Source: Salinicoccus sp. UBA3372 (GTDB lineage Bacteria; Bacillota; Bacilli; Staphylococcales; Salinicoccaceae). Taken from it: a DNA stretch of 5,751 nucleotides. Of this stretch, positions 1 through 5,702 are shown one piece after another. Within the stretch, counting starts at the first letter, position 1. Each line of letters starts with the position of its first letter. Position numbers and translations under genes: made by a program. The notes under the pieces are model-generated. The model was not told where the DNA came from. It saw nothing but the letters and a program-made list of their open reading frames with translations, and did no database searches. Location of the stretch: assembly GCA_002360325.1 (NCBI GenBank), contig DEQG01000054.1, positions 1 to 5,751 on the forward strand, read 5' to 3'.

Positions 1-111
<111 letters not shown>

Positions 112-132
112 AATAAACGGAGGTGTAAAACT

Positions 133-498
133 ATGGCTCGTATAGCAGGAGTTGACGTACCACGTGATAAACGTGTCGTAATTTCTTTAACTTATATTTA
201 CGGAATTGGCAACACTAGAGCAGAAGAAATCGTAGCTAAAGCTGGCGTATCTGATCAAACACGTGTTAAAGACCTGACTGAAGAAGAACTGAACAAAATT
301 CGTGAAGTTATCGACAGTTATAAAGTAGAAGGTGACCTTCGCCGTGAGCAAAACCTAGACGTTAAACGTTTAATGGAAATTGCTTCATATAGAGGTATTC
401 GTCACCGTCGCAGCCTACCAGTACGCGGACAGAAGACAAAAAATAATGCCCGTACTCGTAAAGGCCCAGTTAAAACAGTAGCAAACAAGAGAAAATAA
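133..498 (+). CDS. rpsM: 30S ribosomal protein S13
   Basis: This encodes 121 residues, the normal length for bacterial S13, a protein of the small-subunit head that contacts 16S rRNA, forms bridges to the large subunit and lies near the P-site tRNA. The MARIAGVD start, the YIYGIG segment (residues 21-26, helix-two turns-helix region) and the basic C-terminal tail are hallmarks. The tail holds YRGIRHRR (86-93), then [18 protein letters not shown] (95-112), and ends in a lysine/arginine cluster. The ATG is preceded by CGGAGGTG at 118-125, seven bases upstream, a strong Shine-Dalgarno. It lies between rpmJ and rpsK and is presumably co-transcribed with both. Nothing is unusual about the protein. 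Confidence 0.99.
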   Translation: MARIAGVDVPRDKRVVISLTYIYGIGNTRAEEIVAKAGVSDQTRVKDLTEEELNKIREVIDSYKVEGDLRREQNLDVKRLMEIASYRGIRHRRSLPVRGQKTKNNARTRKGPVKTVANKRK

Positions 499-507
499 TT
501 TAAAGTA

Positions 508-516
508 AAGGAGGAG
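508..516 (+). promoter_or_regulatory. Shine-Dalgarno of rpsK, decides between two adjacent ATGs
   Basis: AAGGAGGAG lies just upstream of two consecutive in-frame ATG codons at 519 and 522. The AAGGAGG core ends at 514, leaving four bases to the first ATG and seven to the second. Normal spacing, and the usual MAR... start of S11 proteins, favour the ATG at 522. Confidence 0.75.
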
Positions 517-521
517 TAATG

Positions 522-911
522 ATGGCTCGTAGACAACAAAGTCGTAAGCGTAAGGTGAAAAAGCATATAGAGGCGGGCGTTGCGCACATCCGCTCAACAT
601 TCAATAACACGATTGTTACAATCACTGATGAATTTGGTAATGCTTTATCATGGTCATCAGCAGGTGCTCTAGGATTTAAAGGTTCTAAGAAATCAACACC
701 ATTCGCAGCTCAGATGGCTTCAGAAACAGCTTCTAAAGCAGCAATGGAGCATGGCCTTAAAACAGTAGAAGTTACAGTTAAAGGTCCTGGTGCCGGTCGT
801 GAAGCAGCTATTCGTGCATTACAGTCAGCAGGTTTGGAAATCACTGCAATTAAAGATGTTACACCTGTACCTCACAATGGTTGCCGTCCACCTAAACGTC
901 GCCGTGTGTAA
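522..911 (+). CDS. rpsK: 30S ribosomal protein S11
   Basis: This encodes 129 residues from the preferred start, or 130 if the ATG at 519 is used. S11 sits on the platform of the small subunit, where it binds 16S rRNA and helps shape the E-site mRNA path. Family motifs seen are [16 protein letters not shown] (residues 21-36), the [22 protein letters not shown] block (43-64), the glycine-rich KGPGAGRE loop (87-94) and the invariant C-terminus [14 protein letters not shown] (116-129). The match to staphylococcal S11, from memory, is close along the whole length. The second ATG was chosen because it gives the canonical MARRQ start and the better Shine-Dalgarno spacing. It follows rpsM by about 20 bases and is presumably co-transcribed with it. 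An 85-base gap separates it from rpoA. Confidence 0.98.
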   Translation: MARRQQSRKRKVKKHIEAGVAHIRSTFNNTIVTITDEFGNALSWSSAGALGFKGSKKSTPFAAQMASETASKAAMEHGLKTVEVTVKGPGAGREAAIRALQSAGLEITAIKDVTPVPHNGCRPPKRRRV

Positions 912-914
912 GGC

Positions 915-943
915 TTAATTTGTGACATCAAATCATATATAAT
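915..943 (+). promoter_or_regulatory. possible weak internal promoter upstream of rpoA
   Basis: The rpsK-rpoA spacer contains a perfect TATAAT at 938-943. Seventeen bases upstream is TTAATT (915-920), which matches only three of six positions of the TTGACA consensus, and no TGn extension precedes the -10. Such a promoter would add alpha-subunit and L17 expression to operon readthrough. In AT-rich spacers a TATAAT often occurs by chance, so this is only a candidate. The rest of the spacer (944-996) holds just the rpoA Shine-Dalgarno, GGGAGG at 980-985, 11 bases before the start. Confidence 0.25.
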
Positions 944-996
944 AGAACACATGGTTGCATAATATTTTCGGCGTTTAAAGGGAGGAAAAGTAACTA

Positions 997-1938
997 ATGA
1001 TAGAAATCGAAAAACCTAGAATTGAAACAGTGGAAATATCGGAAGATTCTAAGTTTGGTAAGTTTGTTGTTGAACCTTTGGAAAGAGGCTATGGAACAAC
1101 TCTTGGAAACTCCTTACGTCGCATACTATTGTCATCTTTACCAGGTGCGGCTGTAAAAACGATAGAAATAGAAAATGTACTTCATGAATTCTCAACGGTT
1201 GATAATGTAGTCGAAGATGTCACTACGATTATCACCAACATTAAACACCTTGCACTTAAGATTTATTCTGAAGAAGAAAAAACTTTGGAAATAGATGTTT
1301 CAGGTGAAGGTGAAGTAAAAGCTTCAGATATCACTCATGACAGTGATGTTGAAATTTTGAACCCTGATCTTAAAATCGCAACTGTAAGCAGCGGCGGTGT
1401 GTTCAGGATGAGAATGATCGCGAATCGCGGCCGTGGATATACCTTGTCCGATGACAATAAGAGTGAACTATCCATCGGTGTTATCCCGGTAGACTCCATC
1501 TATACTCCAATTGAGAGAGTCAACTACACTGTTGAGAACACACGTGTAGGCCAGATGACAAACTTTGACAAGTTGACGCTGGATGTTTGGACTGACGGTT
1601 CGATTACACCGCAAGAAGGAGTTTCACTATCCGCTAAAATTATGACTGAGCATTTGAATATCTTTGTCGGCTTGACTGATGAAGCACAAAATGTAGAAAT
1701 CATGATTGAAAAAGAAGAAGACCAGAAAGAAAAAGTACTTGAAATGTCTATTGAAGAATTAGATTTATCCGTACGTTCTTACAACTGCTTAAAGCGTGCT
1801 GGAATCAATTCTGTTCAGGAGCTTACTGATAAAACAGAGGCGGACATGATGAAAGTCAGAAACTTAGGACGCAAGTCTCTGGAAGAGGTTAAGTTCAAAT
1901 TGGAAGACCTCGGACTGGGACTCCGCAAAGAAGACTGA
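997..1938 (+). CDS. rpoA: DNA-directed RNA polymerase subunit alpha
   Basis: This encodes 313 residues, the usual length of Bacillota alpha subunits. Alpha dimerises to nucleate RNA polymerase assembly, and its C-terminal domain contacts promoter UP elements and activators. The N-terminal domain (about 1-228) carries the assembly signature [19 protein letters not shown] (29-47), including the paired arginines 41-42 in the loop that contacts beta. A charged linker (about 237-248, rich in E and K) leads to the C-terminal domain (about 249-313). There VRSYNCL places Arg260 at the position of Escherichia coli Arg265, the key UP-element DNA contact, and [11 protein letters not shown] is the second helix-hairpin-helix. 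The sequence resembles staphylococcal RpoA closely (recalled, not aligned). Translation starts at an ATG 11 bases after GGGAGG. L17 follows after 18 bases. Confidence 0.99.
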   Translation: MIEIEKPRIETVEISEDSKFGKFVVEPLERGYGTTLGNSLRRILLSSLPGAAVKTIEIENVLHEFSTVDNVVEDVTTIITNIKHLALKIYSEEEKTLEIDVSGEGEVKASDITHDSDVEILNPDLKIATVSSGGVFRMRMIANRGRGYTLSDDNKSELSIGVIPVDSIYTPIERVNYTVENTRVGQMTNFDKLTLDVWTDGSITPQEGVSLSAKIMTEHLNIFVGLTDEAQNVEIMIEKEEDQKEKVLEMSIEELDLSVRSYNCLKRAGINSVQELTDKTEADMMKVRNLGRKSLEEVKFKLEDLGLGLRKED

Positions 1939-1956
1939 TAAAGGAGGTTATTTCAC

Positions 1957-2358
1957 ATGGGCTACAGAAAATTAGGCCGTACTTCAAGCCAGAGAAAAGC
2001 AATGTTACGTGACCTTGCAACTTCATTGATTGTGAGTGAACGCATCACTACAACTGAGCAGCGTGCAAAAGAACTGCGCAGTGTCGCAGATAAACTTGTA
2101 ACTCTTGGTAAGCGTGGCGATATCGCTGCGAGACGTCGTGCAGGTCAAACAGTGCGCAACGTTGAAATTCTTAATGAAGATGGAACAACTCAAGATGCAC
2201 TTCAAAAATTATTTAATGATATTGCTCCACGTTTTGAAGATCGTCAAGGTGGATATACAAGCATTAAAAAATTAGGCGAACGTCGTGGTGACGGTGCTGA
2301 ACTTGTTATCATCGAGTTTGTTGAAGGTGCAGTTGCAACTTCAGAAGATGCTGAATAA
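1957..2358 (+). CDS. rplQ: 50S ribosomal protein L17
   Basis: This encodes 133 residues of L17, a large-subunit protein near the peptide exit tunnel outlet. The family core is complete: [20 protein letters not shown] (1-20), the [12 protein letters not shown] helix (30-41), [11 protein letters not shown] (58-68) and the terminal block [14 protein letters not shown] (109-122). Bacillus and Staphylococcus L17 normally end at this last block, at about 120-122 residues. Here the protein continues for 11 more residues, [11 protein letters not shown], an acidic, probably disordered tail. AAGGAGG at 1941-1947, nine bases before the ATG, is a strong ribosome binding site. It is the last ribosomal gene here and is followed by terminator structures, so it is probably the main 3' end of the operon. 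Confidence 0.98.
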   Translation: MGYRKLGRTSSQRKAMLRDLATSLIVSERITTTEQRAKELRSVADKLVTLGKRGDIAARRRAGQTVRNVEILNEDGTTQDALQKLFNDIAPRFEDRQGGYTSIKKLGERRGDGAELVIIEFVEGAVATSEDAE

Positions 2359-2379
2359 TTAAAAGCAGAGTGAGTGTTA

Positions 2380-2408
2380 AAATAAAAAGAACAAGATTCT
2401 TTTTGTTT
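2380..2408 (+). terminator. A/T-rich stem-loop, weak terminator candidate after rplQ
   Basis: AAATAAAAAGAA (2380-2391) pairs with TTCTTTTTGTTT (2397-2408) around a five-base loop. The stem is 12 pairs with one T-G wobble and only one G-C pair. The A-tract/stem/T-tract layout could act weakly on both strands. It lies 22 bases after the rplQ stop. The low G+C content makes strong termination unlikely on its own, so it more likely supports the GC-rich hairpin downstream or protects the mRNA 3' end. Confidence 0.45.
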
Positions 2409-2435
2409 AGCTCTACGTATCCTGCAGGCTATAAT
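2407..2435 (+). promoter_or_regulatory. possible promoter for the ecf operon, overlapping the terminator region
   Basis: A perfect TATAAT occurs at 2430-2435. At 17-base spacing the -35 position reads TTAGCT (2407-2412), matching only three of six consensus positions, and no extended -10 TG is present. A start about seven bases downstream would place the 5' end of the RNA right at the GC-rich hairpin. No room for another promoter exists between the T-run (ending 2476) and the ecfA1 start, so this is the only visible candidate besides readthrough or promoters further upstream. Confidence 0.3.
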
Positions 2436-2466
2436 GAATAAACGCGCGGCTCTTATGCAGGGTACG
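2416..2466 (+). promoter_or_regulatory. candidate antiterminator pairing, alternative to the terminator hairpin
   Basis: CGTATCCTGCA (2416-2426) is complementary to TGCAGGGTACG (2456-2466) over 11 consecutive pairs with a single T-G wobble. The loop between them is 29 bases. The downstream arm covers most of the 3' half of the GC-rich terminator stem (2459-2469), so the two structures cannot coexist. That is the layout of a transcription attenuator. I recognise no known riboswitch, T-box or protein-binding leader here, and a chance dyad remains possible. Confidence 0.35.
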
Positions 2467-2476
2467 CGCTTTTTTT
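2444..2476 (+). terminator. intrinsic terminator between rplQ and ecfA1
   Basis: GCGCGGCTCT (2444-2453) pairs with AGGGTACGCGC (2459-2469). It forms ten pairs including two wobbles, with A2464 bulged and a five-base loop (TATGC), and is followed at once by seven T (2470-2476). This is a textbook Rho-independent terminator for the ribosomal-protein operon. The ecfA1 start lies only 24 bases beyond it, so ecf transcription must pass through this terminator or begin within it. Confidence 0.85.
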
Positions 2477-2486
2477 ACATAAAAAT

Positions 2487-2496
2487 GGTGGTGGAG
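2487..2496 (+). promoter_or_regulatory. ribosome binding site of ecfA1
   Basis: GGTGGTGGAG lies 3 bases before the ATG at 2500, with GGTG cores 6-9 bases from it. The in-frame ATG at 2485 has no purine-rich site upstream, only the terminator T-run and ACATAAAA. This favours the 2500 start. Confidence 0.6.
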
Positions 2497-2499
2497 AAG

Positions 2500-3288
2500 A
2501 TGATAGAAATTAACAACTTAACATATCAATATCAGGCAGATGCCCCTAAAGTGCTTGATGACGTAACTCTATCATTTAAATCCGGGGACTGGGTCTCTAT
2601 CATCGGACATAACGGATCGGGAAAGAGTACCCTTGTCAAAATAATGATGGGTATTCTGGAAGAGTATCAAGGTGATATTTTTATAGACGGTAATAAGCTG
2701 AGCAAGGATAATATAGCTGATTACCGTGAGAAACTTGCCATCGTTTTCCAGAATCCGGACAATCAGTTTGTCGGTGCAACTGTGGAAGATGATGTCGCTT
2801 TCGGTCTTGAAAATCAAGGGCTTCCCAGAGAAGAAATGATTGAAAAGACCGAGGCTGCGCTGACTGCTGTCAATATGCTGTCATACAGAAAGCATGCACC
2901 GGCCAGATTGTCAGGCGGACAGAAGCAGCGTGTGGCCATCGCAGGGGCCCTTGCGATGGAACCTGACGTGCTTATACTGGATGAAGCGACTTCAATGCTT
3001 GATCCCGAAGGCCGTAAAGACATATTGAATATTCTTGATGACATCCACCATCAGAGAAAAACAACATTGATATATATCACCCATGATCTGAGTGAGATTG
3101 AAAAAAGTGATTATGCTGTCATCATGAAAGACGGTCAGGTGCTCAATCAAGGGTCGATTGAACATATTTTCAGTGATACCGATACATTGATAAAAAGCAG
3201 ACTTGTACTTCCTTATCAGATGCAGATATCCCGTGCACTTCTAAAGGGTGAATATGTTACACACAGTGAGTTGGTGGAGAAACTATGA
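2500..3288 (+). CDS. ecfA1: energy-coupling factor transporter ATP-binding protein EcfA1
   Basis: This encodes a 262-residue ABC ATPase, one of the two unequal nucleotide-binding subunits that power ECF vitamin and metal uptake at the inner face of the membrane. Visible motifs are Walker A GHNGSGKST (36-44), the Q-loop in VFQNPDNQF with Gln84, signature LSGGQ (137-141), Walker B VLILDE (157-162) with Glu162 as the expected catalytic base, the D-loop SMLD and the switch His195 in ITHD. The DEATSMLD sequence and first position in the ecfA1-ecfA2-ecfT set identify it as EcfA1 (older name cbiO). The ATG at 2500 was chosen because MIEINNLTYQY is a normal start. The frame stays open to an ATG at 2434, but that extension would translate the terminator. 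Alternative starts at 2485, 2488 or 2491 would add only three to five residues. Its stop overlaps the ecfA2 start. Confidence 0.95.
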   Translation: MIEINNLTYQYQADAPKVLDDVTLSFKSGDWVSIIGHNGSGKSTLVKIMMGILEEYQGDIFIDGNKLSKDNIADYREKLAIVFQNPDNQFVGATVEDDVAFGLENQGLPREEMIEKTEAALTAVNMLSYRKHAPARLSGGQKQRVAIAGALAMEPDVLILDEATSMLDPEGRKDILNILDDIHHQRKTTLIYITHDLSEIEKSDYAVIMKDGQVLNQGSIEHIFSDTDTLIKSRLVLPYQMQISRALLKGEYVTHSELVEKL

Positions 3289-4145
3289 ACATTGAAGTGA
3301 ATGCACTGACCAGCATTTATCACTATAGGACGCCCTTTGAACATATCGCTTTGGATGAGATGACAACGACATTCGAACAGGGCAAGTATTATGCCGTGAT
3401 TGGACGGACAGGCAGCGGGAAATCTACATTGATTCAGCATTTGAACGGACTGATTCTGCCGACGAGAGGCAATGTCCAGGTTGGAGATCTGCTGCTGAAT
3501 AAGAAGACGAAGCAGAAAGTGATCCATCAGGTAAAAAAACACGTAGGCATGGTCTTCCAATTTCCCGAGCATCAATTGTTTGATGAAACAATCTTAAAAG
3601 ATGTGATGTTCGGGCCGCTCAATATGGGACTGTCCCGGGAAGAAGCACAGGAAAGAGCCGAAAAATATTTATCATTGCTTGGTGTACCGCTTGACCAGGT
3701 CGGCAGGTCGCCTTTTGATCTGTCCGGCGGGCAGATGCGTAAAATTGCCATTGCAGGCATTCTTGCGATGGAGCCGGAAGTGCTGATCGTGGATGAACCG
3801 ACAGCGGGGCTTGACCCGAAAAGTCATATCGAAACGATGAGGCTGTTCAAAGAGATTCAGCAGGAATTCAATATTACCATCATACTCGTCACCCATGACA
3901 TGAATGATGTTTTCGAATATACAGATGAAGTGAAATTGCTCGGTTCTGGAAAACTGATCAAAGAAGGCAGGACACTCGATGTTTTAACCGATGAAGAACT
4001 GCTGACCGACCACTATCTTGAGATTCCGGATGTTGTGAGACTGGCTCATGATGTCAGGAAAAAAGGTGTGGAGCTCAGCAGGATGCCGCGTAATACCGAT
4101 GAGTTCATCAGCCTCTACAAGGATTGGAGGGATGAACGTGCTTAG
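3285..4145 (+). CDS. ecfA2: energy-coupling factor transporter ATP-binding protein EcfA2
   Basis: This encodes a 286-residue ABC ATPase, the partner of EcfA1 in the ECF module. Motifs in order are Walker A GRTGSGKST (40-48), the Q-loop in VFQFPEHQLF with Gln92, signature LSGGQ (146-150), Walker B VLIVDE (166-171), the D-loop AGLD and switch His204 in VTHD. The FQFPEHQLF Q-loop context and DEPTAGLDP are characteristic of EcfA2 and contrast with FQNPDNQF and DEATSMLDP of EcfA1. The C-terminal extension (about 215-286) is the region used in this family for ATPase dimer contacts. The start ATG shares four bases (ATGA) with the ecfA1 stop, and GGTGGAG (3273-3279) lies five bases upstream, which implies translational coupling. 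Both ATPases look catalytically intact. Confidence 0.96.
   Translation: MNIEVNALTSIYHYRTPFEHIALDEMTTTFEQGKYYAVIGRTGSGKSTLIQHLNGLILPTRGNVQVGDLLLNKKTKQKVIHQVKKHVGMVFQFPEHQLFDETILKDVMFGPLNMGLSREEAQERAEKYLSLLGVPLDQVGRSPFDLSGGQMRKIAIAGILAMEPEVLIVDEPTAGLDPKSHIETMRLFKEIQQEFNITIILVTHDMNDVFEYTDEVKLLGSGKLIKEGRTLDVLTDEELLTDHYLEIPDVVRLAHDVRKKGVELSRMPRNTDEFISLYKDWRDERA
4119..4130 (+). promoter_or_regulatory. ribosome binding region of ecfT, start ambiguous
   Basis: AAGGATTGGAGG offers two sites inside the ecfA2 3' end. AAGGA (4119-4123) is eight bases from the ATG at 4132. The stronger GGAGG (4126-4130) is one base from that ATG but seven from the in-frame GTG at 4138. Either start fits, and the choice changes the protein by two residues. 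Confidence 0.55.
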
Positions 4146-4935
4146 TAATATGCTGCTTGGACGTTATATTCCGGGTAACAGTTTCATCCATCAGATGGAC
4201 CCCAGGGCAAAAATAATTTCAGTGCTGCTCTTCATGGTCATCGTATTTTTTGCAAACCACTGGCTGGGTTATCTACTGCTGATTTTATTCATGCTCGCAG
4301 TGATTAGGATTGCACAGATCAATATCTTCTTTCTATTCAATGGATTGAAGTTACTGTTTTTCATTCTGATATTCACTTTTCTGCTGCATATATTTTTCAC
4401 CAGAGGCGGCACGACATTATTCGAGTGGGGTTTTATTCAAATAGACTCTGAAGGGGTCATAACCGGCATATACATTACAATCCGTCTGGTGATGCTGTTA
4501 ATCATTACAACGATTCTGACCCTCACAACGAGCCCTATAGAGCTTACAGACGCCATTGAAAATCTTGGCGCACCGCTTAAGAAGATAAGAGTGCCGATGC
4601 ATGAGCTTGCGATGATGATCTCAATCAGTCTGAGGTTCATACCGACACTGATGGATGAAACGGAGAAAATCATAAAGGCGCAGAGTGCCAGAGGTTCGAC
4701 TTTTATGACCGGCAAGCTGAAATCGAGGGTCAATGCACTCATTCCGATTTTCATCCCTTTGTTCATCTCTGCATTTAAAAGAGCGGAGGAGATGGCCGTC
4801 GCCATGGAAGTGCGCGGCTATAAGGGTGAAGAAGGCAGAACAAGCTACCGTGAACTGAAGTGGGAACTTAAGGATACTTTGGCTATTGTAATCTTTATAC
4901 TTTTTGGTATGATGTTATTTTTAGTAAGGATGTGA
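4132..4935 (+). CDS. ecfT: energy-coupling factor transporter transmembrane protein EcfT
   Basis: This encodes 267 residues of the membrane coupling subunit that links EcfA1/EcfA2 to interchangeable substrate-binding S components. Hydrophobic segments lie at about 24-41, 44-64, 70-89, 107-132 and 245-265. Between the last two are the amphipathic coupling helices carrying the two diagnostic Ala/Val-Arg-Gly motifs: AQSARG (183-188) and AMEVRG (224-229), whose arginines contact the ATPases. LGRYIPGNSFIHQMDPRAK (9-27) is the conserved N-terminus and LTTSPIELTDAIENL (131-145) another family block. The frame stays open upstream to 4048 inside ecfA2, but family alignment and ribosome binding sites place the start at ATG 4132, or at GTG 4138. 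The gene overlaps ecfA2 by 14 bases. No S component is adjacent, consistent with a shared (group II) module. Confidence 0.95.
   Translation: MNVLSNMLLGRYIPGNSFIHQMDPRAKIISVLLFMVIVFFANHWLGYLLLILFMLAVIRIAQINIFFLFNGLKLLFFILIFTFLLHIFFTRGGTTLFEWGFIQIDSEGVITGIYITIRLVMLLIITTILTLTTSPIELTDAIENLGAPLKKIRVPMHELAMMISISLRFIPTLMDETEKIIKAQSARGSTFMTGKLKSRVNALIPIFIPLFISAFKRAEEMAVAMEVRGYKGEEGRTSYRELKWELKDTLAIVIFILFGMMLFLVRM
4926..4935 (+). promoter_or_regulatory. ribosome binding site of truA, overlapping the ecfT stop
   Basis: AAGGATGTGA differs at one base from AAGGAGGTGA and ends on the ecfT TGA codon. It is nine bases from the truA ATG measured from its last base and about 12 from its core, somewhat long. 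Ribosomes finishing ecfT could re-initiate here. An out-of-frame ATG at 4937 lies between site and start. Confidence 0.5.
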
Positions 4936-4944
4936 CATGGGTAA

Positions 4945-5694
4945 ATGCGGATTTTACTCAAGCTCAGCTATAACGGGAAAGATTTTCACGGATTCCAGTA
5001 CCAGCATAATTACAGGACTGTCCAGGGCGTCATCGAGAAAGCTCTGAAGAAGATGCATAAGACCTCTGTCCGGATTCATCCATCTTCACGGACGGACAGA
5101 GGAGTGCATGCACTCGAACAATACTGTCATTTTGATACGGAACTGAATATCGAACCTGAGCAGTGGCAGTACATTTTGAACAGGGTCCTGCCGGATGATA
5201 TCAACATCGGGGAAGCGAAAGAGATATCCACGGATTTTCATTCCCGTTTTCATTCGAAAGGCAAGACATACAGGTACAGGATATATACAACCGAAGCGGT
5301 TAATCCCTTTTACTTCGGACTGAAGACCCACTATCCGGATAAACTGGATAGACAGAAGATGCAGGCAGCGATGGACCCATTCATCGGTACGCATGACTTT
5401 ACAAGCTTCTCCAGCGCGAAAGCTGAGATTAAAAATAAAGTCCGGAACATTTCTGAATTCAGAATCGAAGAGACTCAGGACGGCTTCGACTTTGTCATCA
5501 CGGGCAGCGGATTCCTCTATAATATGGTGAGAATCATGGTCGCCTATGTCATTCAGGTCGGTGCCGGGAAAAGAGAAGCGGCGACCGAAGAGATCATTTC
5601 AAAGAAAGACCGGACGATCGTACCCAGAACCGCACCGGCGGAAGGTCTTTATTTGGAAAAAGTGTATTTTGATCAAACGGTAAAAAGTAATTAA
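4945..5694 (+). CDS. truA: tRNA pseudouridine(38-40) synthase TruA
   Basis: This encodes 249 residues, typical for TruA, which isomerises uridines 38, 39 and 40 in the anticodon arm of many tRNAs to pseudouridine. The catalytic motif is SSRTDRGVHA (47-56) with nucleophile Asp51. KTYRYRIY (107-114) supplies the conserved active-site tyrosine (Tyr109 by motif position). FIGTHDFTSF (146-155) and the GSGFLYNMVRIMV block (187-199), which binds RNA, follow. APAEGLYLEKVYFD (230-243) is the usual C-terminal block. The MRILLKLSYNGKDFHGFQ start is the normal N-terminus, supporting ATG 4945. It begins nine bases after ecfT, so the four genes from ecfA1 are probably one operon. No terminator follows before the next promoter. 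Codon use is visibly more G+C-rich than in rpsM. Confidence 0.97.
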   Translation: MRILLKLSYNGKDFHGFQYQHNYRTVQGVIEKALKKMHKTSVRIHPSSRTDRGVHALEQYCHFDTELNIEPEQWQYILNRVLPDDINIGEAKEISTDFHSRFHSKGKTYRYRIYTTEAVNPFYFGLKTHYPDKLDRQKMQAAMDPFIGTHDFTSFSSAKAEIKNKVRNISEFRIEETQDGFDFVITGSGFLYNMVRIMVAYVIQVGAGKREAATEEIISKKDRTIVPRTAPAEGLYLEKVYFDQTVKSN

Positions 5695-5702
5695 ATCAGT
5701 AA

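Noticed and set aside
891..985. A long-range pairing of CCTAAACG (891-898) near the rpsK end with CGTTTAAAGG near the rpoA ribosome site.
   Set aside because: It needs bulges on both sides and spans about 70 bases. It looks like a chance match, not an rpoA translation switch.
2434..2499. An upstream in-frame extension of ecfA1 beginning at the ATG at 2434.
   Set aside because: It would translate straight through the terminator hairpin and T-run, has no ribosome binding site, and adds 22 residues not expected in EcfA1. The ATG at 2500 gives a normal N-terminus.
2359..2499. A T-box or known riboswitch leader ahead of ecfA1.
   Set aside because: The interval is only 141 bases and lacks T-box, FMN, TPP, THF or cobalamin core motifs. 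Only the competing hairpins are supported.
3216..3575. Minus-strand open frame of 119 codons across the ecfA1/ecfA2 junction, and similar antisense frames at 4437-4805, 5086-5394 and elsewhere.
   Set aside because: They lie opposite well-identified genes, show no recognisable domain, and their composition is that expected of reverse-strand shadows.
4048..4131. An upstream in-frame extension of ecfT beginning at the ATG at 4048 inside ecfA2.
   Set aside because: The extra 28 residues lie wholly within ecfA2 and lack any EcfT-like sequence. The family N-terminus LGRYIP starts just after 4132.
4937..5047. A 36-codon reading frame from ATG 4937 with reasonable ribosome-site spacing.
   Set aside because: It overlaps the truA N-terminus out of frame and its product is low-complexity with no family features. 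It is kept only as a possible decoy start.
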